Shown: in pieces, positions 8,556 to 18,498 of the stretch
How the letters are laid out: the number at the start of each line of letters is the position of its first letter
Position numbering within the stretch: position 1 is the first letter of the stretch
Source of the DNA: a virus
Strand: one strand, 5' to 3'
Length of the DNA stretch: 43,294 nucleotides
Virus record (IMG/VR): IMGVR_UViG_3300044961_000036
Span: 1-43,294 of that record
The notes under the pieces: model-generated
Database searches by the model: none
Told to the model about the DNA's origin: nothing
The model's input: only the letters and a program-made list of their open reading frames with translations
Program-made: the position numbers and the translations under genes

Positions 8556-11500
8556 ATAATCAAGCCGCCGGAACAAGTAATAGTCGTTCCACTTATAACA
8601 ATGTTCCCTGTTCTTCCCGGAATCGGCGTACCCGATGCACTGCTGAAGTATTGAGGAGCTACGAACGAGCCAGCCTGCGCCTGCCCCGGCGTCAGAATCG
8701 CGCTACCAACAAATCTTCCTGCGTTGTCGATGACTTTGGTGCCTCCCATAAAATACCCTACATTTGGGTCAAATGGAAGGATTACGATACTACCAAACGC
8801 CTGTATGGATTGGGATTGATTCACGAGCAGGAGTGTATCGAATTGAGGCCCAGCGGTCGTCCCAAGAGGCTGAGGCAAAGATATTACAAAACTAGATGGT
8901 CCAACCGGACTTATAACTATCCCATTTGGAAGTCCAGCCGACGCTAACGAAATTGGGCCGACAGAACCATTGAAAGATAATACGCCGTTGTTTGCGATGG
9001 AGATTGTGCCGGGCGGAGAATTGCTGACAATGATACCGTTCCCCTGAACAATGTTGATAGCCGAATTGGTCAGGCCGTTAATGCTTTTAATGACCGGTCC
9101 GATCACAATATCTTCAAAGGCACCCCCATTATTAGAAACCTGCATTTTCCCGGTAGCCGTGTTATAACCAATAACTCCTACGCCACCGGCTGGAACAAGC
9201 GCCGCCGTCCTAAAATACAAGCCACCGTTCGGAGCGATAGCCACAAGAGAATTGCCATTGCCATCGCGCCATTCCTGCAAGTTGCCAGTCTGACCAGCCG
9301 CTGCCCGGACTATTAACACGATGTCGGCGTTGTTTGCCGCGTCTGCCACGATGTGCATAGTCCCCAGGAGAGAAACTAGGCGTGTCGCTGAGTCGAAAAG
9401 CAAATTTGCAGAGCCCGCAAAGCTTCCAGAGTTATTGAACTGAATCGCCTGATCCGGGCCACCGGGGTCCGTATCCTGGCCCAAGAGATTCTGCCAAACG
9501 CGAGCGCCGCTGTTGGTCGTTTCGCTTGCCACAAGCTTTTTGTTCGCGGCATCCCATGCAATGAGACCTTGCGTGTCGTCAAGGCTGTCGGCTTCAGCGG
9601 CGCTATACGTGTCTGCCCGCACCCACAAAAATCCGTCCAGGTACACTTTGCCGGTGCCGACAAGATCGTTGAATTGCAGCCCGGATCGGTTGCCTGTCAG
9701 CACCATGCCTTTGGCCGCCGCATCCGCACCTATCTGCAATTGCGGCTTGGCATCCAACAGCCGCATGATCTCGCTTACCGTGCCACTTTCATTGACGCGC
9801 CATGTGGTTCGCGCTGTGCTGGCAAACCCATCCCGAATGAGATCCAGACGGCTGATGCCGGTAGCCGCCGGGTCCGGGGAAGACCAGCTTGCGCCAACAT
9901 AACTGCCGGATTGCGCAGCCTTGATAAACTCTCCCCTGTTGGTGCCCAGCATCCGGTTGTCGAAGATGCGGTTTACATCCGTCGATTGCCACAGAAAAGG
10001 ATTGCCAGTCGTAGGATCATTTAGCGTAACTTCTTGAATTCCCACCTTGACGCCATTTTCCATGTAAAGAACGTTGTCGCAGATGTCATTGTCGTAGCTT
10101 CGATGATTGCTGCTCGCTTGCCACTGCGCATAGGTTTGCAGTACGCCGCCGACAATCCCCTTAAAGTTAGTGATGAATATAGGAATTTCCAAGGCAGCCG
10201 AATTCAACGAAATGCTATTAGTCTTGATCGCGCACCGACGTGCATTGCGGAGAAGTATGCCCCCCAATCCCGTATTCGTGATAGAGTTGGCCGCTACTAC
10301 CACACGGTCCGCGCCTTGTTCCTGAAAGTAGTTATCAACATAGATTCCAGTGCTGAGGTTATTTCCAACGGTGCCGTATCCTCCGACGCTATCTTCATTG
10401 AACAGCGACGTGCCTGGATTGGCAATCGCAAGCGCGTTGCCTGTGCAAGAACCATTGGAAGCGCCACTGAGCCAGATACCGTTGCCGTTGTAATTCAAGA
10501 AAGAATTGCATGTAACAGAAAACGACCGCACGAGCCCATAAGTTCGCATAACGGACGCATTGTTATTGGCTAAATACTTGGGAATCGCCGCTGCCGTGTC
10601 CGATGTCGTCACGTATCCAATCCGGCGGCCACCATTGCCGCTCACCGTCACGCCATCGCTGAAACCCGGACACGCCGTTCCGTAACCGATTTCCCAGAAC
10701 ACGTTGCCAGATATGCTGATCCCGGAATGAAGCGCCTCGATGCCCAAGGCGTCTCCCTTCACGCACTCGCCGTTGAAGCGCCGGAAAGTGTTGCCCACGA
10801 TGACCAGATTGCTTAGCATCGGGTCGCCTTGCGCCTGCCCATTGCCGCGATAGTAGATGCAGGCCATCGGGCCTCCATACTGCATGTCCGAGCCCCACCA
10901 AAAACTCACGCCGGTTTGAGAGCCAAATGGCGGATTCCCGGCTTCGTCATTGGCAAGCGTTAACGTGTTGCCATCCACAACAGACTGCACGCGATAGGCT
11001 CGCGATCCAATGACTACGTACTGCCCAGCCATGCCGCCGACAAATACGCCGCCGGACACCCGCGCCACGGAAGCGCCCGTCCGGTTCACCACCGCCGAAG
11101 TCGTCGTCAGCCCGAACAAGCCGGAGCGTATTTGCTCCCACCTGGAATTGACCACGCACACATCGCGAATAGCCGCCAGGGAGGTATCGAGAATTAAGCC
11201 ATGCCCGAGCACATGGCGCATGATGACGCCGCTTAAGTTGATACCGGATACTGGATTTCCAGAAGTGGGCTTCACCCAGATCATCGAGCGATCCGTCACC
11301 ACATTGGAAAGCATGTCGCCATTCGGGATAGCATCGTAGCTGAACTGCACCGGCACAGTTTGATTGCCGTCCAAAACAAGATCCTTGAAGGCAACATCCG
11401 AGCTTTGAATGAAGATCCGGCCTTCCCCGGCTGGCACATCCCAGGTTTCCGACGCCGTATTGTAGCGTGTCCAGAACTTCAGTACTGAACCTTCCCCCTG

Positions 11501-12094
11501 CCCCACAAAGCGCACCGGCGGTGTGTTTGGATTGGTCTTGACTTGCCGCAGACGATACGTTCCGGCTGGCACCAAGATTTCCGTCGAGCGCCCGGCGGCC
11601 TGCACCGCGTCCAGCGCATTCTGAAATGCCATTGTGCTGTCAGTGGTATCGTCTCCGACCGCGCCAAAGTCGAGAACCGAGACCTGATCGCCAAGCTTCT
11701 GATTGAGTTGGCGCTGTATGGAATTGGCGTAAAACACGCCGTAGGAAACTTGTACTTGCGTAGTGCTGCCGCTTCCGCCGCCGGTTCCACTACCGCCGCC
11801 TCCGATTGGTTGGCCCTCAAAGCGACCAGCGCTCAGAGCCGCTCCGAGCGCTTCCGGGCTGTACAGCTTGTCCGCCGCGCCCTTTGTCAGCACAGCCAAC
11901 GGATCGGTTGGAATGGCATCCGTATCCAAAAACATAGCTGGAGCCGTAATGCGGTCTACAAAGCGATAGGGTCCACTGCCAGTTTGAACGGCTGTAACTT
12001 GCTGCGCAAGAAAACGCAAAACCGAATTCAGACGAAACAGTGTTGGATCTTGCAGATCCGAAATTGTCAAATCGCTTATGGTGTTTTTAGCCAT
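8552..12094 (-). CDS. Tailspike / tail fibre with pectate-lyase-type beta-helix
   Basis: 1180 residues with no signal peptide, so it should assemble in the cytoplasm onto virions. Residues about 1-95 form a likely head/tail-binding part (ISDLQDPTLFRLNSVLRFLA). A Gly/Ser linker follows at about 98-112. At about 138-180 lies the entry motif of pectate-lyase-3 proteins, VSVLDFGAVGDDTTDST then ILVPAGTYRL. Residues about 185-740 have the Asn/Gly-rich rungs of a right-handed beta-helix. The last 350 residues are a different beta-rich region (QAIQFNNSGSFAGSANLLF) typical of trimeric fibre tips. The protein probably binds or cleaves a host surface polysaccharide. The gene follows the nozzle-type gene after a two-base gap. 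Specific substrate unknown. Confidence 0.82.
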   Translation of the reverse strand: MAKNTISDLTISDLQDPTLFRLNSVLRFLAQQVTAVQTGSGPYRFVDRITAPAMFLDTDAIPTDPLAVLTKGAADKLYSPEALGAALSAGRFEGQPIGGGGSGTGGGSGSTTQVQVSYGVFYANSIQRQLNQKLGDQVSVLDFGAVGDDTTDSTMAFQNALDAVQAAGRSTEILVPAGTYRLRQVKTNPNTPPVRFVGQGEGSVLKFWTRYNTASETWDVPAGEGRIFIQSSDVAFKDLVLDGNQTVPVQFSYDAIPNGDMLSNVVTDRSMIWVKPTSGNPVSGINLSGVIMRHVLGHGLILDTSLAAIRDVCVVNSRWEQIRSGLFGLTTTSAVVNRTGASVARVSGGVFVGGMAGQYVVIGSRAYRVQSVVDGNTLTLANDEAGNPPFGSQTGVSFWWGSDMQYGGPMACIYYRGNGQAQGDPMLSNLVIVGNTFRRFNGECVKGDALGIEALHSGISISGNVFWEIGYGTACPGFSDGVTVSGNGGRRIGYVTTSDTAAAIPKYLANNNASVMRTYGLVRSFSVTCNSFLNYNGNGIWLSGASNGSCTGNALAIANPGTSLFNEDSVGGYGTVGNNLSTGIYVDNYFQEQGADRVVVAANSITNTGLGGILLRNARRCAIKTNSISLNSAALEIPIFITNFKGIVGGVLQTYAQWQASSNHRSYDNDICDNVLYMENGVKVGIQEVTLNDPTTGNPFLWQSTDVNRIFDNRMLGTNRGEFIKAAQSGSYVGASWSSPDPAATGISRLDLIRDGFASTARTTWRVNESGTVSEIMRLLDAKPQLQIGADAAAKGMVLTGNRSGLQFNDLVGTGKVYLDGFLWVRADTYSAAEADSLDDTQGLIAWDAANKKLVASETTNSGARVWQNLLGQDTDPGGPDQAIQFNNSGSFAGSANLLFDSATRLVSLLGTMHIVADAANNADIVLIVRAAAGQTGNLQEWRDGNGNSLVAIAPNGGLYFRTAALVPAGGVGVIGYNTATGKMQVSNNGGAFEDIVIGPVIKSINGLTNSAINIVQGNGIIVSNSPPGTISIANNGVLSFNGSVGPISLASAGLPNGIVISPVGPSSFVISLPQPLGTTAGPQFDTLLLVNQSQSIQAFGSIVILPFDPNVGYFMGGTKVIDNAGRFVGSAILTPGQAQAGSFVAPQYFSSASGTPIPGRTGNIVISGTTITCSGGLII

Positions 12095-12096
12095 GC

Positions 12097-15000
12097 TTAC
12101 ACCGGAATTGGCATTTGCGTAAACAGATAGTGCTGCTGATATCCAGCCCGCTGATCCTGTCCAGTGTTCAGCGTCTCAACGCGAGACGCATCCCGGTAGA
12201 ACTTAAACCAGCCGTCTGTATTGTCGGCCACCATCACAAACCTATAAATTTTGCTCTTATTGTAACGTTTTTCGGCACCAACGACAGAAGGGTCGCCAAC
12301 CTTGGGTACGAAAAAGCGATAAACAGACCGCACGTCATGCGCCGGAAGAGGTTCCACGTGAAACAATTCGCCGTCATCGCGATAGATAAACATAGCCAAT
12401 GGGCAAGTACTGGTGTATTCCAACCAAACTTGCTTCATGAACTTGTACCCATTACTGCCAAAACTTTGCTCATAGCTGTCCCATCGGTTTACCCGGCACG
12501 GTTCCAAGAGCCGGTCGTATTGGTACTTGAATAACTGGAATTTCCCGCCCAGCCCTGGTACGGGTTTCATGCGGAACCGGAATCCGATGATGTCGCTGGG
12601 AGGCGTCAAAACTCTGGTTCGGTCGAATTCAGTCGTCTGCACCTGGAAAGTGTGTGAGATCTGTCCGTCTACCTCAAGGTGCAAATCTGCTGTCACTCCG
12701 CCCGTATCCGCATCGATGTTAATGCTGCGAAGTATCTTTTCGCATGGATAGCCAAGATCGTCGAACTCCGTAAACAGAAGCGTATCTTGCGGCATCCGCT
12801 CAAAGTCGAAGGTATACTTCCAATGCTTCCAATTGACGCCAGTAGTCTGAGGATGAAAGCGGATCATCTTGACTACGGTTCCGTCTGGAATCGGAAATGT
12901 CTGTAGGCTGCGGTCACTTCCAGCAAGCGGGAACGTCAATGCGTCCAACGTAAGGATGGTCCCATCGTTGCCGGTGATAGTGTCCATCAACATGTTGACA
13001 CCGCTTACACCGTCTGGGTCGTACTCAAGAGTTACACTCTTCAAGCGCTTATCGTAAGGATGTCCTAAATTGTCCCAATCGAAGCTATGAACCACAGGCC
13101 CCGGATCGGCCGGAACCACAATAAAAGTTTGATTGAATAGTTGGAATTTGCCGCCCGGCCCTGCTGTGTTGACAATGCGGCCAAGCTTGCCTTTCAACTG
13201 CGGCAATAGGGTTAAGTTACGCTTACGGTCGTATTGAGTGGTCGTCACCTGCAATGTTTGGACAACCGCGCCATCAATTTCCACTTGGACCGTAGCGGTC
13301 ACTCCGCCAGTATCCACGTCCAAGTCCAATTGATTAAAGTACTTGTCGTATGGAGTGCCGTAGTCTAATGGTTCGGTGAATGGCACTACATCAGGCGGAT
13401 AGTTCTCTGCCTGAAATACCGGCTGATAGATGCGAGCGCCTTCCGGCGGTACTCCGGCTTCCGGCCTCAGACGGACTTGCTTGTATACGCTATTGTTCGG
13501 GAAAGCGTAATTCTGCATATTGCGACCGCCCGGCGTCAAAGCCAGCGTTGTAATCACGGTCGTCGTCTGGTTCCCGCCGATTCCAGAACGGCCCTCCAGT
13601 ACCATATTCATCGGCACTGGAACTTCATATTCAAATGCTATTTCATAAAACCGTTTGTCATAGGGATGGCCGTTGTTGGTCCAGTCATAGGTATGAAGAA
13701 CCGGCCCCTTGTCGGCTGCAAGCGTAATAAATTCGTGGTTAAAAAGTTGGAACTTGCCGCCCGGCCCCGCAGTATTGATAATGCGGGCTTGCCTCCCGAG
13801 TAAGTTACCAAGCAACGTCAGATTGACTAGACGATTCAGCGCTGTTGTGTTGACGGTAAGCGATTGCACTATATTGCCGTCAATTTCGATTTGCACAGTC
13901 GCATTGACGCCGCCAGTATCCACATCCAAATTTAATTGCTGAAAGTATTTCCGGTATGGTGAGCCCCAATTGGAAGGCTCCGTGTAAGGCACAATGTCCG
14001 GTGGATACTTTTCAAATTGCCACTGAGGAACGTAGATCTTGGCGTCCGTAAGTGGATTAGTCAGCGTCGGCTGCAAGCGGATCAGCTTGTACACCGAATT
14101 AATCGGGAATTGATACGTTACTTCTTTGCGGCCCCCAGGAGTCAGCGTAAACGTCGTGATGTTTTGTGGAACCTGCGAATTACCAATACCGACAGTTCCG
14201 CTCAACTGCACTTCCATCGTATTGGTTACTTCGTACTCAAACGACATATGGTACATGCGCTTGTCGTCTGGATGCCCAAGATTGCTCCAATCGTAGGTAT
14301 GAGTAACTGGCCCTTTGTCAGCCGGAGTCGTCACGAAGTCGTGCTTAAATAACTGGAACTTCCCGCCCACACCTGGAATCACAGCAAGCCGCGCCATGCG
14401 GCCCCGAATTCCGTTTCTCAACGTGAGAAGCCGCATTCGGTCGGTGTTGGTGGATGTCACCGTCAGACCTTGCGCTGGAGTGCCCGAACCGTCAATGAAG
14501 ATGAAAACCTGCGCAGCCACGCCGCCAGTATCAACCTCCATGACCAACTGATTGAAATACTTTTCCCATGGCTTGCCGTAGTCGCTGGGGTCGGTGAAGC
14601 GCGTAATATCAGCCGGGTATTGCTCAAAGTCTAAATTGTAATCAAAAATCTGAATGTTAGAACCTTGAACCGCTGGCCGAAGCCGCATCATCTTGCAGAT
14701 AACGCGATCCGTGGCTTGCGAAACAACGGGGATATTCGCCTTGGAGCGTCCAGTTCCAGTGCCTCCTAAAGAAAACTGCATTACTCCGAGCGTCTGCGTT
14801 TCGCCTTCAATCCCGCTGATCGTGTCGAGATACATTAGAACGTCTTGCCCGTTCATGTTGTATTCGATGCTTAAGGTTTTCAGCCACTTATCATAGGGAT
14901 ATCCAAGATCATCCCAGTCAACATTCTTGCCGCGCTGTATCTCAGCAAGCGGAGCAAAGTCGAACGTGAGACTGTTAAAAGTCGGAGCGATGCGGCCTTC

Positions 15001-18000
15001 GCCGCTGATCTGGTAAGATATCGCGTAGGCTTCACGCCCTAGGGTTTGTCCGACTATTTGAGTCTGATTCAAAGGCAACGGAACACGCCGACGCCTGAGA
15101 AGATAGAATGTACCGCTAAAAGTTTGCGCAGTTTGTAGCGTCACTGCGTTCGCATTGACGAAAGCCGCTATGACGTTCAGCGTGCCATTGGAAAACCGAA
15201 TTGCTGATCCCACCATGTCGGCAGTGAATAGCACGCCAGTATTACGAGCACACGCCGTCCCCGTAACCGTACAGGTCCCACGCTGAGCCGGAATGATAAA
15301 GCTGTCCCCGCCTGGGATACTGGCGAAATCGTAATACGGTACAACCGCAACGTCGCTATCCGGGTTGGAAAGCTCTAGGATTACTTGCGTGAAGAGCTTC
15401 TGCGTTTCCGGCGAGCCACCAGTAAATGCCGGAGTCGCCATGCTGAACTTAATCGCGTTGCCACCCAGGCCGGTAGCATCGGTGATCGGGAATGTGTCAG
15501 AACTTCCCACCGTGCCGGAGGCGAGTTCCTGAATGAACTGAAATCGCGATGGCGCATCAGAATTTAATCGAGCGCCCAGCAAGTGTCCAGTATCAAGTTC
15601 TCGATAGTACGCAGTGACAACATCCGTATTCCCAGCCGTGCTGTTGGTGATGTCCAAATGCCACCGGTCGAACATCGTTTCATAACGCAGCCGGTAGAAC
15701 AATCCATTCTGTGCAAGATAACTGAAATACAGCGTGTTCTGCGCGTACTCCATGCAGGCAAAAGTCAGATTATTGTAATCGAGAGGAGGAATCCCGTTGA
15801 CTGTTCGCCCTTGGAAGATCCAGTTTACTGCCTCAGAAATCTTTAGGCTTTGGCCGCCAGTCCACGCATAGATACCATCATAAGAGAGATACCAGAGGCG
15901 ATTGTCGCCCTTGGCGTAACATCTGCGATCCATCAAGCCACGGTTGGCTGGAGTTTCTTGTGGCGGAGTAAGATCCCCATTCCAGATGCGAATGGTTTTA
16001 ATCCCGACGGACGTAAGAGCGCAAACTTCGCCATTCCATTCGGTGATCTCGACAAGTCTTTGCGACGGCGCGGTAACCTGAACTATATTTAAGTTGCGAG
16101 TTACCTGATTGACGACTGGGAACGCTTCAGGATTGCCCTGTTTGCTTTTGTATAACAAGCCTTCATTATTTGGGTCGCCCGCGATGAAAGCTGCATCGCC
16201 CACTACGCACGTAAGCGTGCAAGGTTGACCGGCTGCCGCATTGATTTCGATCTGCTCTCCCACGGTATGAGTTTTCTGGAAGTACACTTCGATGTTGAGC
16301 GGATTGTTGCCGTAGATGAAAATAATTCGAGCCTGCTCATAACTTGAGCCGCTTCCGATATTAATGATTGAGCCGATTCTAACAGCGGGAGCATCCCCAC
16401 GCTGTGAGCCCACCGTAATCCGGTTGATGCCAATGCCGCCGCCTCCGAATAGGAATGCACCAATAACGCCGGACACCGCTTGCTTGAGCGTGCTGGTGAC
16501 TGGCTGGTCATTGTCGAATTCCATGACTTCAGCGCCAAGGATATCTTCGTCGGCTGTGTTGTCAATGACAATGGTGCCAATCTGAATTACACCGGTAAAG
16601 GCGTCTGCGTCTGCAAGTTGCACCTGTTGGCCGGACAAGATGGCCGTAATCGTGGTCGAGCGCGGCACGCTGCCGTTGGTGTACGTCACGCTTGCGCCGA
16701 CCAAAAACGATGCAAATTGCCAATTGGCGTTGCTCGTCTTCGTCAGGGTCGTTCCCGAAATCGTTCCGGTGATGGTCAAAGGGTTGAAATGGTTCTTGAC
16801 CAATCGATAGAGGCCGTCCGAAAATAGACCTCCCCGCCGGAACACCTGGAGAGTTCCAGCGCCATACAAGTCGTCGCGTTGCGGCTGCCCCGCCACGGCG
16901 GTTTCCGTCCCGCGCACCCGGACAATAACCGACTGGCGCTTGGGGATCACGCCGCTGTTATCCGGCTGATCTACGCATGGATTGCCCGGCGCATTCGACT
17001 TGGCGTTGCGATAACGGTACAGGTAGTTGTACGGGAAATAGCCCGGCTGCGCGGCATCTGGGCCACCGCCACCGACCGCCGCCACGTTGCCCAAGGCGAC
17101 ATTGAACGGCGTTGTTATGGCCGAATTCTGCGACCGGGCGATGATCGTGACGGACGTAATTGAGCGCCAGTCAAAACCGGGCTGTCCAGCTTTGCCCACA
17201 GTCACAAATTCGCGCTTCTGCGGCCCGATTTGCACCCAGACTGGTTCACCAAAGATCGTTGGAGGAAATTCCTGCGGGCGCGTCTGCTGCAAGAGATAGT
17301 CGTTCTCATTGATGAAATCGCCTACAATACCCTGATTCACCAAATCGGCGCGTTGCCGTGCATAGTCGTAAACGTTCGCCTGATTGGCTGGGTCCGTCGC
17401 TGCCGTGACGACCGGCGCAATGGTAGACGGAGTAACAACCGTTTCGTAAAAATTAGTCGGATTGCCCCCCGGATCTGCTGTTTCTCCCACTCCGAGCCGT
17501 ATACGAAGATCCTGAATCACCTGCGGCTGGTCAACATAGATCGAGATATAAACCGGATCGACCGTATCAAATTGGTCTTTTGGATCTCCATTTAGGCTGA
17601 GATTTTTCGCCGCGAAAAAAGATACGGTTGCCTGCACAACGCCAGCCGTCGAAGGTTGCAGCGACGTTCCGCGATCATACCAGACACCGGTTTTGGCTGT
17701 GTTGGTGTAAGCGAAGAATGAGTTGCTTGCGGGATCGATTGCTGCTACTTGGATCGTTTCCGAGCCATTGTAGAGAATCATGTTCTCCGCCGGAGGCTGC
17801 CCGCTTACAACGTTGTAGCTGTAGCGGTAGTATCCAGCCGTGCCAATGACGCTGATCGGCGTCGATCCGGTAATCTGTATCTGGATGCGGAATGGACCAC
17901 TATTTGGAGTCAGGACATTGACGATGGATGCCGCGCCAACGACCGCTACGGCGGGCGCAAGTGGAGCCGGAACACCCCACAATTGCAGCTTGCCGGTGCC

Positions 18001-18498
18001 ACCGTCATGCCGCGCCAATCCTTTGGAAGTCGCAAAATACTGGCTGCTCTGTCCTTGCGTTCCGGTATTGTAGACAGCGCTTCCCCATCGCTCATTTTTC
18101 TGCAAGTACGGCTGCGGATTCGGGACCGGGGGCGCACCCGCCACTTCAGAGCCGTCTAGGGCAATAGAAGTGGCGCTGGTGTATTCCCCATTTGCCTGTG
18201 GCGTGGTTCTGTAAATTAGGTTCCCATATCCGATGTACCTTGGATTTTGCGTATTGTCAGGAGAAAGCGTGAGCTTGGTGATCGTGTGCAGGCGGTTGCC
18301 AGACGTGTTAGGCCACAGAGAAGCAGCAAGCGTCGGAGCAAGATCGGCATTGCCCAGACGCAAAGTCATTGCGCCCTCTTGCACGCTCTGCATGTTCAGC
18401 AATTCGTAATACTCTCCGGGCTCTAGGGAATCCTGGTCCTTTCTCAGAATGAGACCACGATTAAGAAATTTACTGGTTACAGTGCTTTGCGGTTTCAT
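12097..18498 (-). CDS. Giant tail nozzle/hub-type protein with 202-residue repeats
   Basis: 2133 residues from ATG 18498, overlapping the upstream stop as ATGA. The N-terminus (FLNRGLILRKDQDSLEPGEY, then ELLNMQSVQEGAMTLRLGN) is the opening seen in tail nozzle and stabilisation proteins. Residues to about 1000 contain propeller-like blades, for example EWNGEVCALTSVGIKTIRIW and NRLWYLSYDGIYAWTGG. From about residue 1190 two modules alternate. Module B carries YDWxNLGHPYDKR...FEYE; module A carries DVDTGGV...PGGKFQLF. There are five B modules, the last degenerate, and four A modules. This probably forms the tail tube end plus a stack of repeat domains that may carry or position the spikes encoded next. 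T7 gp12-type nozzles are far smaller, so the C-terminal half is an addition. The role is inferred from fold pattern and order. Confidence 0.65.
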   Translation of the reverse strand: MKPQSTVTSKFLNRGLILRKDQDSLEPGEYYELLNMQSVQEGAMTLRLGNADLAPTLAASLWPNTSGNRLHTITKLTLSPDNTQNPRYIGYGNLIYRTTPQANGEYTSATSIALDGSEVAGAPPVPNPQPYLQKNERWGSAVYNTGTQGQSSQYFATSKGLARHDGGTGKLQLWGVPAPLAPAVAVVGAASIVNVLTPNSGPFRIQIQITGSTPISVIGTAGYYRYSYNVVSGQPPAENMILYNGSETIQVAAIDPASNSFFAYTNTAKTGVWYDRGTSLQPSTAGVVQATVSFFAAKNLSLNGDPKDQFDTVDPVYISIYVDQPQVIQDLRIRLGVGETADPGGNPTNFYETVVTPSTIAPVVTAATDPANQANVYDYARQRADLVNQGIVGDFINENDYLLQQTRPQEFPPTIFGEPVWVQIGPQKREFVTVGKAGQPGFDWRSITSVTIIARSQNSAITTPFNVALGNVAAVGGGGPDAAQPGYFPYNYLYRYRNAKSNAPGNPCVDQPDNSGVIPKRQSVIVRVRGTETAVAGQPQRDDLYGAGTLQVFRRGGLFSDGLYRLVKNHFNPLTITGTISGTTLTKTSNANWQFASFLVGASVTYTNGSVPRSTTITAILSGQQVQLADADAFTGVIQIGTIVIDNTADEDILGAEVMEFDNDQPVTSTLKQAVSGVIGAFLFGGGGIGINRITVGSQRGDAPAVRIGSIINIGSGSSYEQARIIFIYGNNPLNIEVYFQKTHTVGEQIEINAAAGQPCTLTCVVGDAAFIAGDPNNEGLLYKSKQGNPEAFPVVNQVTRNLNIVQVTAPSQRLVEITEWNGEVCALTSVGIKTIRIWNGDLTPPQETPANRGLMDRRCYAKGDNRLWYLSYDGIYAWTGGQSLKISEAVNWIFQGRTVNGIPPLDYNNLTFACMEYAQNTLYFSYLAQNGLFYRLRYETMFDRWHLDITNSTAGNTDVVTAYYRELDTGHLLGARLNSDAPSRFQFIQELASGTVGSSDTFPITDATGLGGNAIKFSMATPAFTGGSPETQKLFTQVILELSNPDSDVAVVPYYDFASIPGGDSFIIPAQRGTCTVTGTACARNTGVLFTADMVGSAIRFSNGTLNVIAAFVNANAVTLQTAQTFSGTFYLLRRRRVPLPLNQTQIVGQTLGREAYAISYQISGEGRIAPTFNSLTFDFAPLAEIQRGKNVDWDDLGYPYDKWLKTLSIEYNMNGQDVLMYLDTISGIEGETQTLGVMQFSLGGTGTGRSKANIPVVSQATDRVICKMMRLRPAVQGSNIQIFDYNLDFEQYPADITRFTDPSDYGKPWEKYFNQLVMEVDTGGVAAQVFIFIDGSGTPAQGLTVTSTNTDRMRLLTLRNGIRGRMARLAVIPGVGGKFQLFKHDFVTTPADKGPVTHTYDWSNLGHPDDKRMYHMSFEYEVTNTMEVQLSGTVGIGNSQVPQNITTFTLTPGGRKEVTYQFPINSVYKLIRLQPTLTNPLTDAKIYVPQWQFEKYPPDIVPYTEPSNWGSPYRKYFQQLNLDVDTGGVNATVQIEIDGNIVQSLTVNTTALNRLVNLTLLGNLLGRQARIINTAGPGGKFQLFNHEFITLAADKGPVLHTYDWTNNGHPYDKRFYEIAFEYEVPVPMNMVLEGRSGIGGNQTTTVITTLALTPGGRNMQNYAFPNNSVYKQVRLRPEAGVPPEGARIYQPVFQAENYPPDVVPFTEPLDYGTPYDKYFNQLDLDVDTGGVTATVQVEIDGAVVQTLQVTTTQYDRKRNLTLLPQLKGKLGRIVNTAGPGGKFQLFNQTFIVVPADPGPVVHSFDWDNLGHPYDKRLKSVTLEYDPDGVSGVNMLMDTITGNDGTILTLDALTFPLAGSDRSLQTFPIPDGTVVKMIRFHPQTTGVNWKHWKYTFDFERMPQDTLLFTEFDDLGYPCEKILRSINIDADTGGVTADLHLEVDGQISHTFQVQTTEFDRTRVLTPPSDIIGFRFRMKPVPGLGGKFQLFKYQYDRLLEPCRVNRWDSYEQSFGSNGYKFMKQVWLEYTSTCPLAMFIYRDDGELFHVEPLPAHDVRSVYRFFVPKVGDPSVVGAEKRYNKSKIYRFVMVADNTDGWFKFYRDASRVETLNTGQDQRAGYQQHYLFTQMPIPV
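12533..14922 (-). repeat. 606-bp in-frame tandem repeats in the 2133-aa gene
   Basis: The codons for GGKFQLF and flanks recur at 14351, 13745, 13139 and 12533, exactly 606 bases (202 codons) apart each time. The HPxDKR block recurs at about 14897, 14270, 13664 and 13058; the last three intervals are again 606 except the first, which is 627 bases. The copies have diverged in sequence but not in length, which points to strong structural constraint on module size. Confidence 0.85.

Noticed and set aside
12097-18498. Tape-measure protein as identity of the 2133-residue gene
   Set aside because: Tape measures are mainly helical with membrane segments; this protein is beta-rich with propeller-like blades and repeat modules, and no tail-tube genes precede it.
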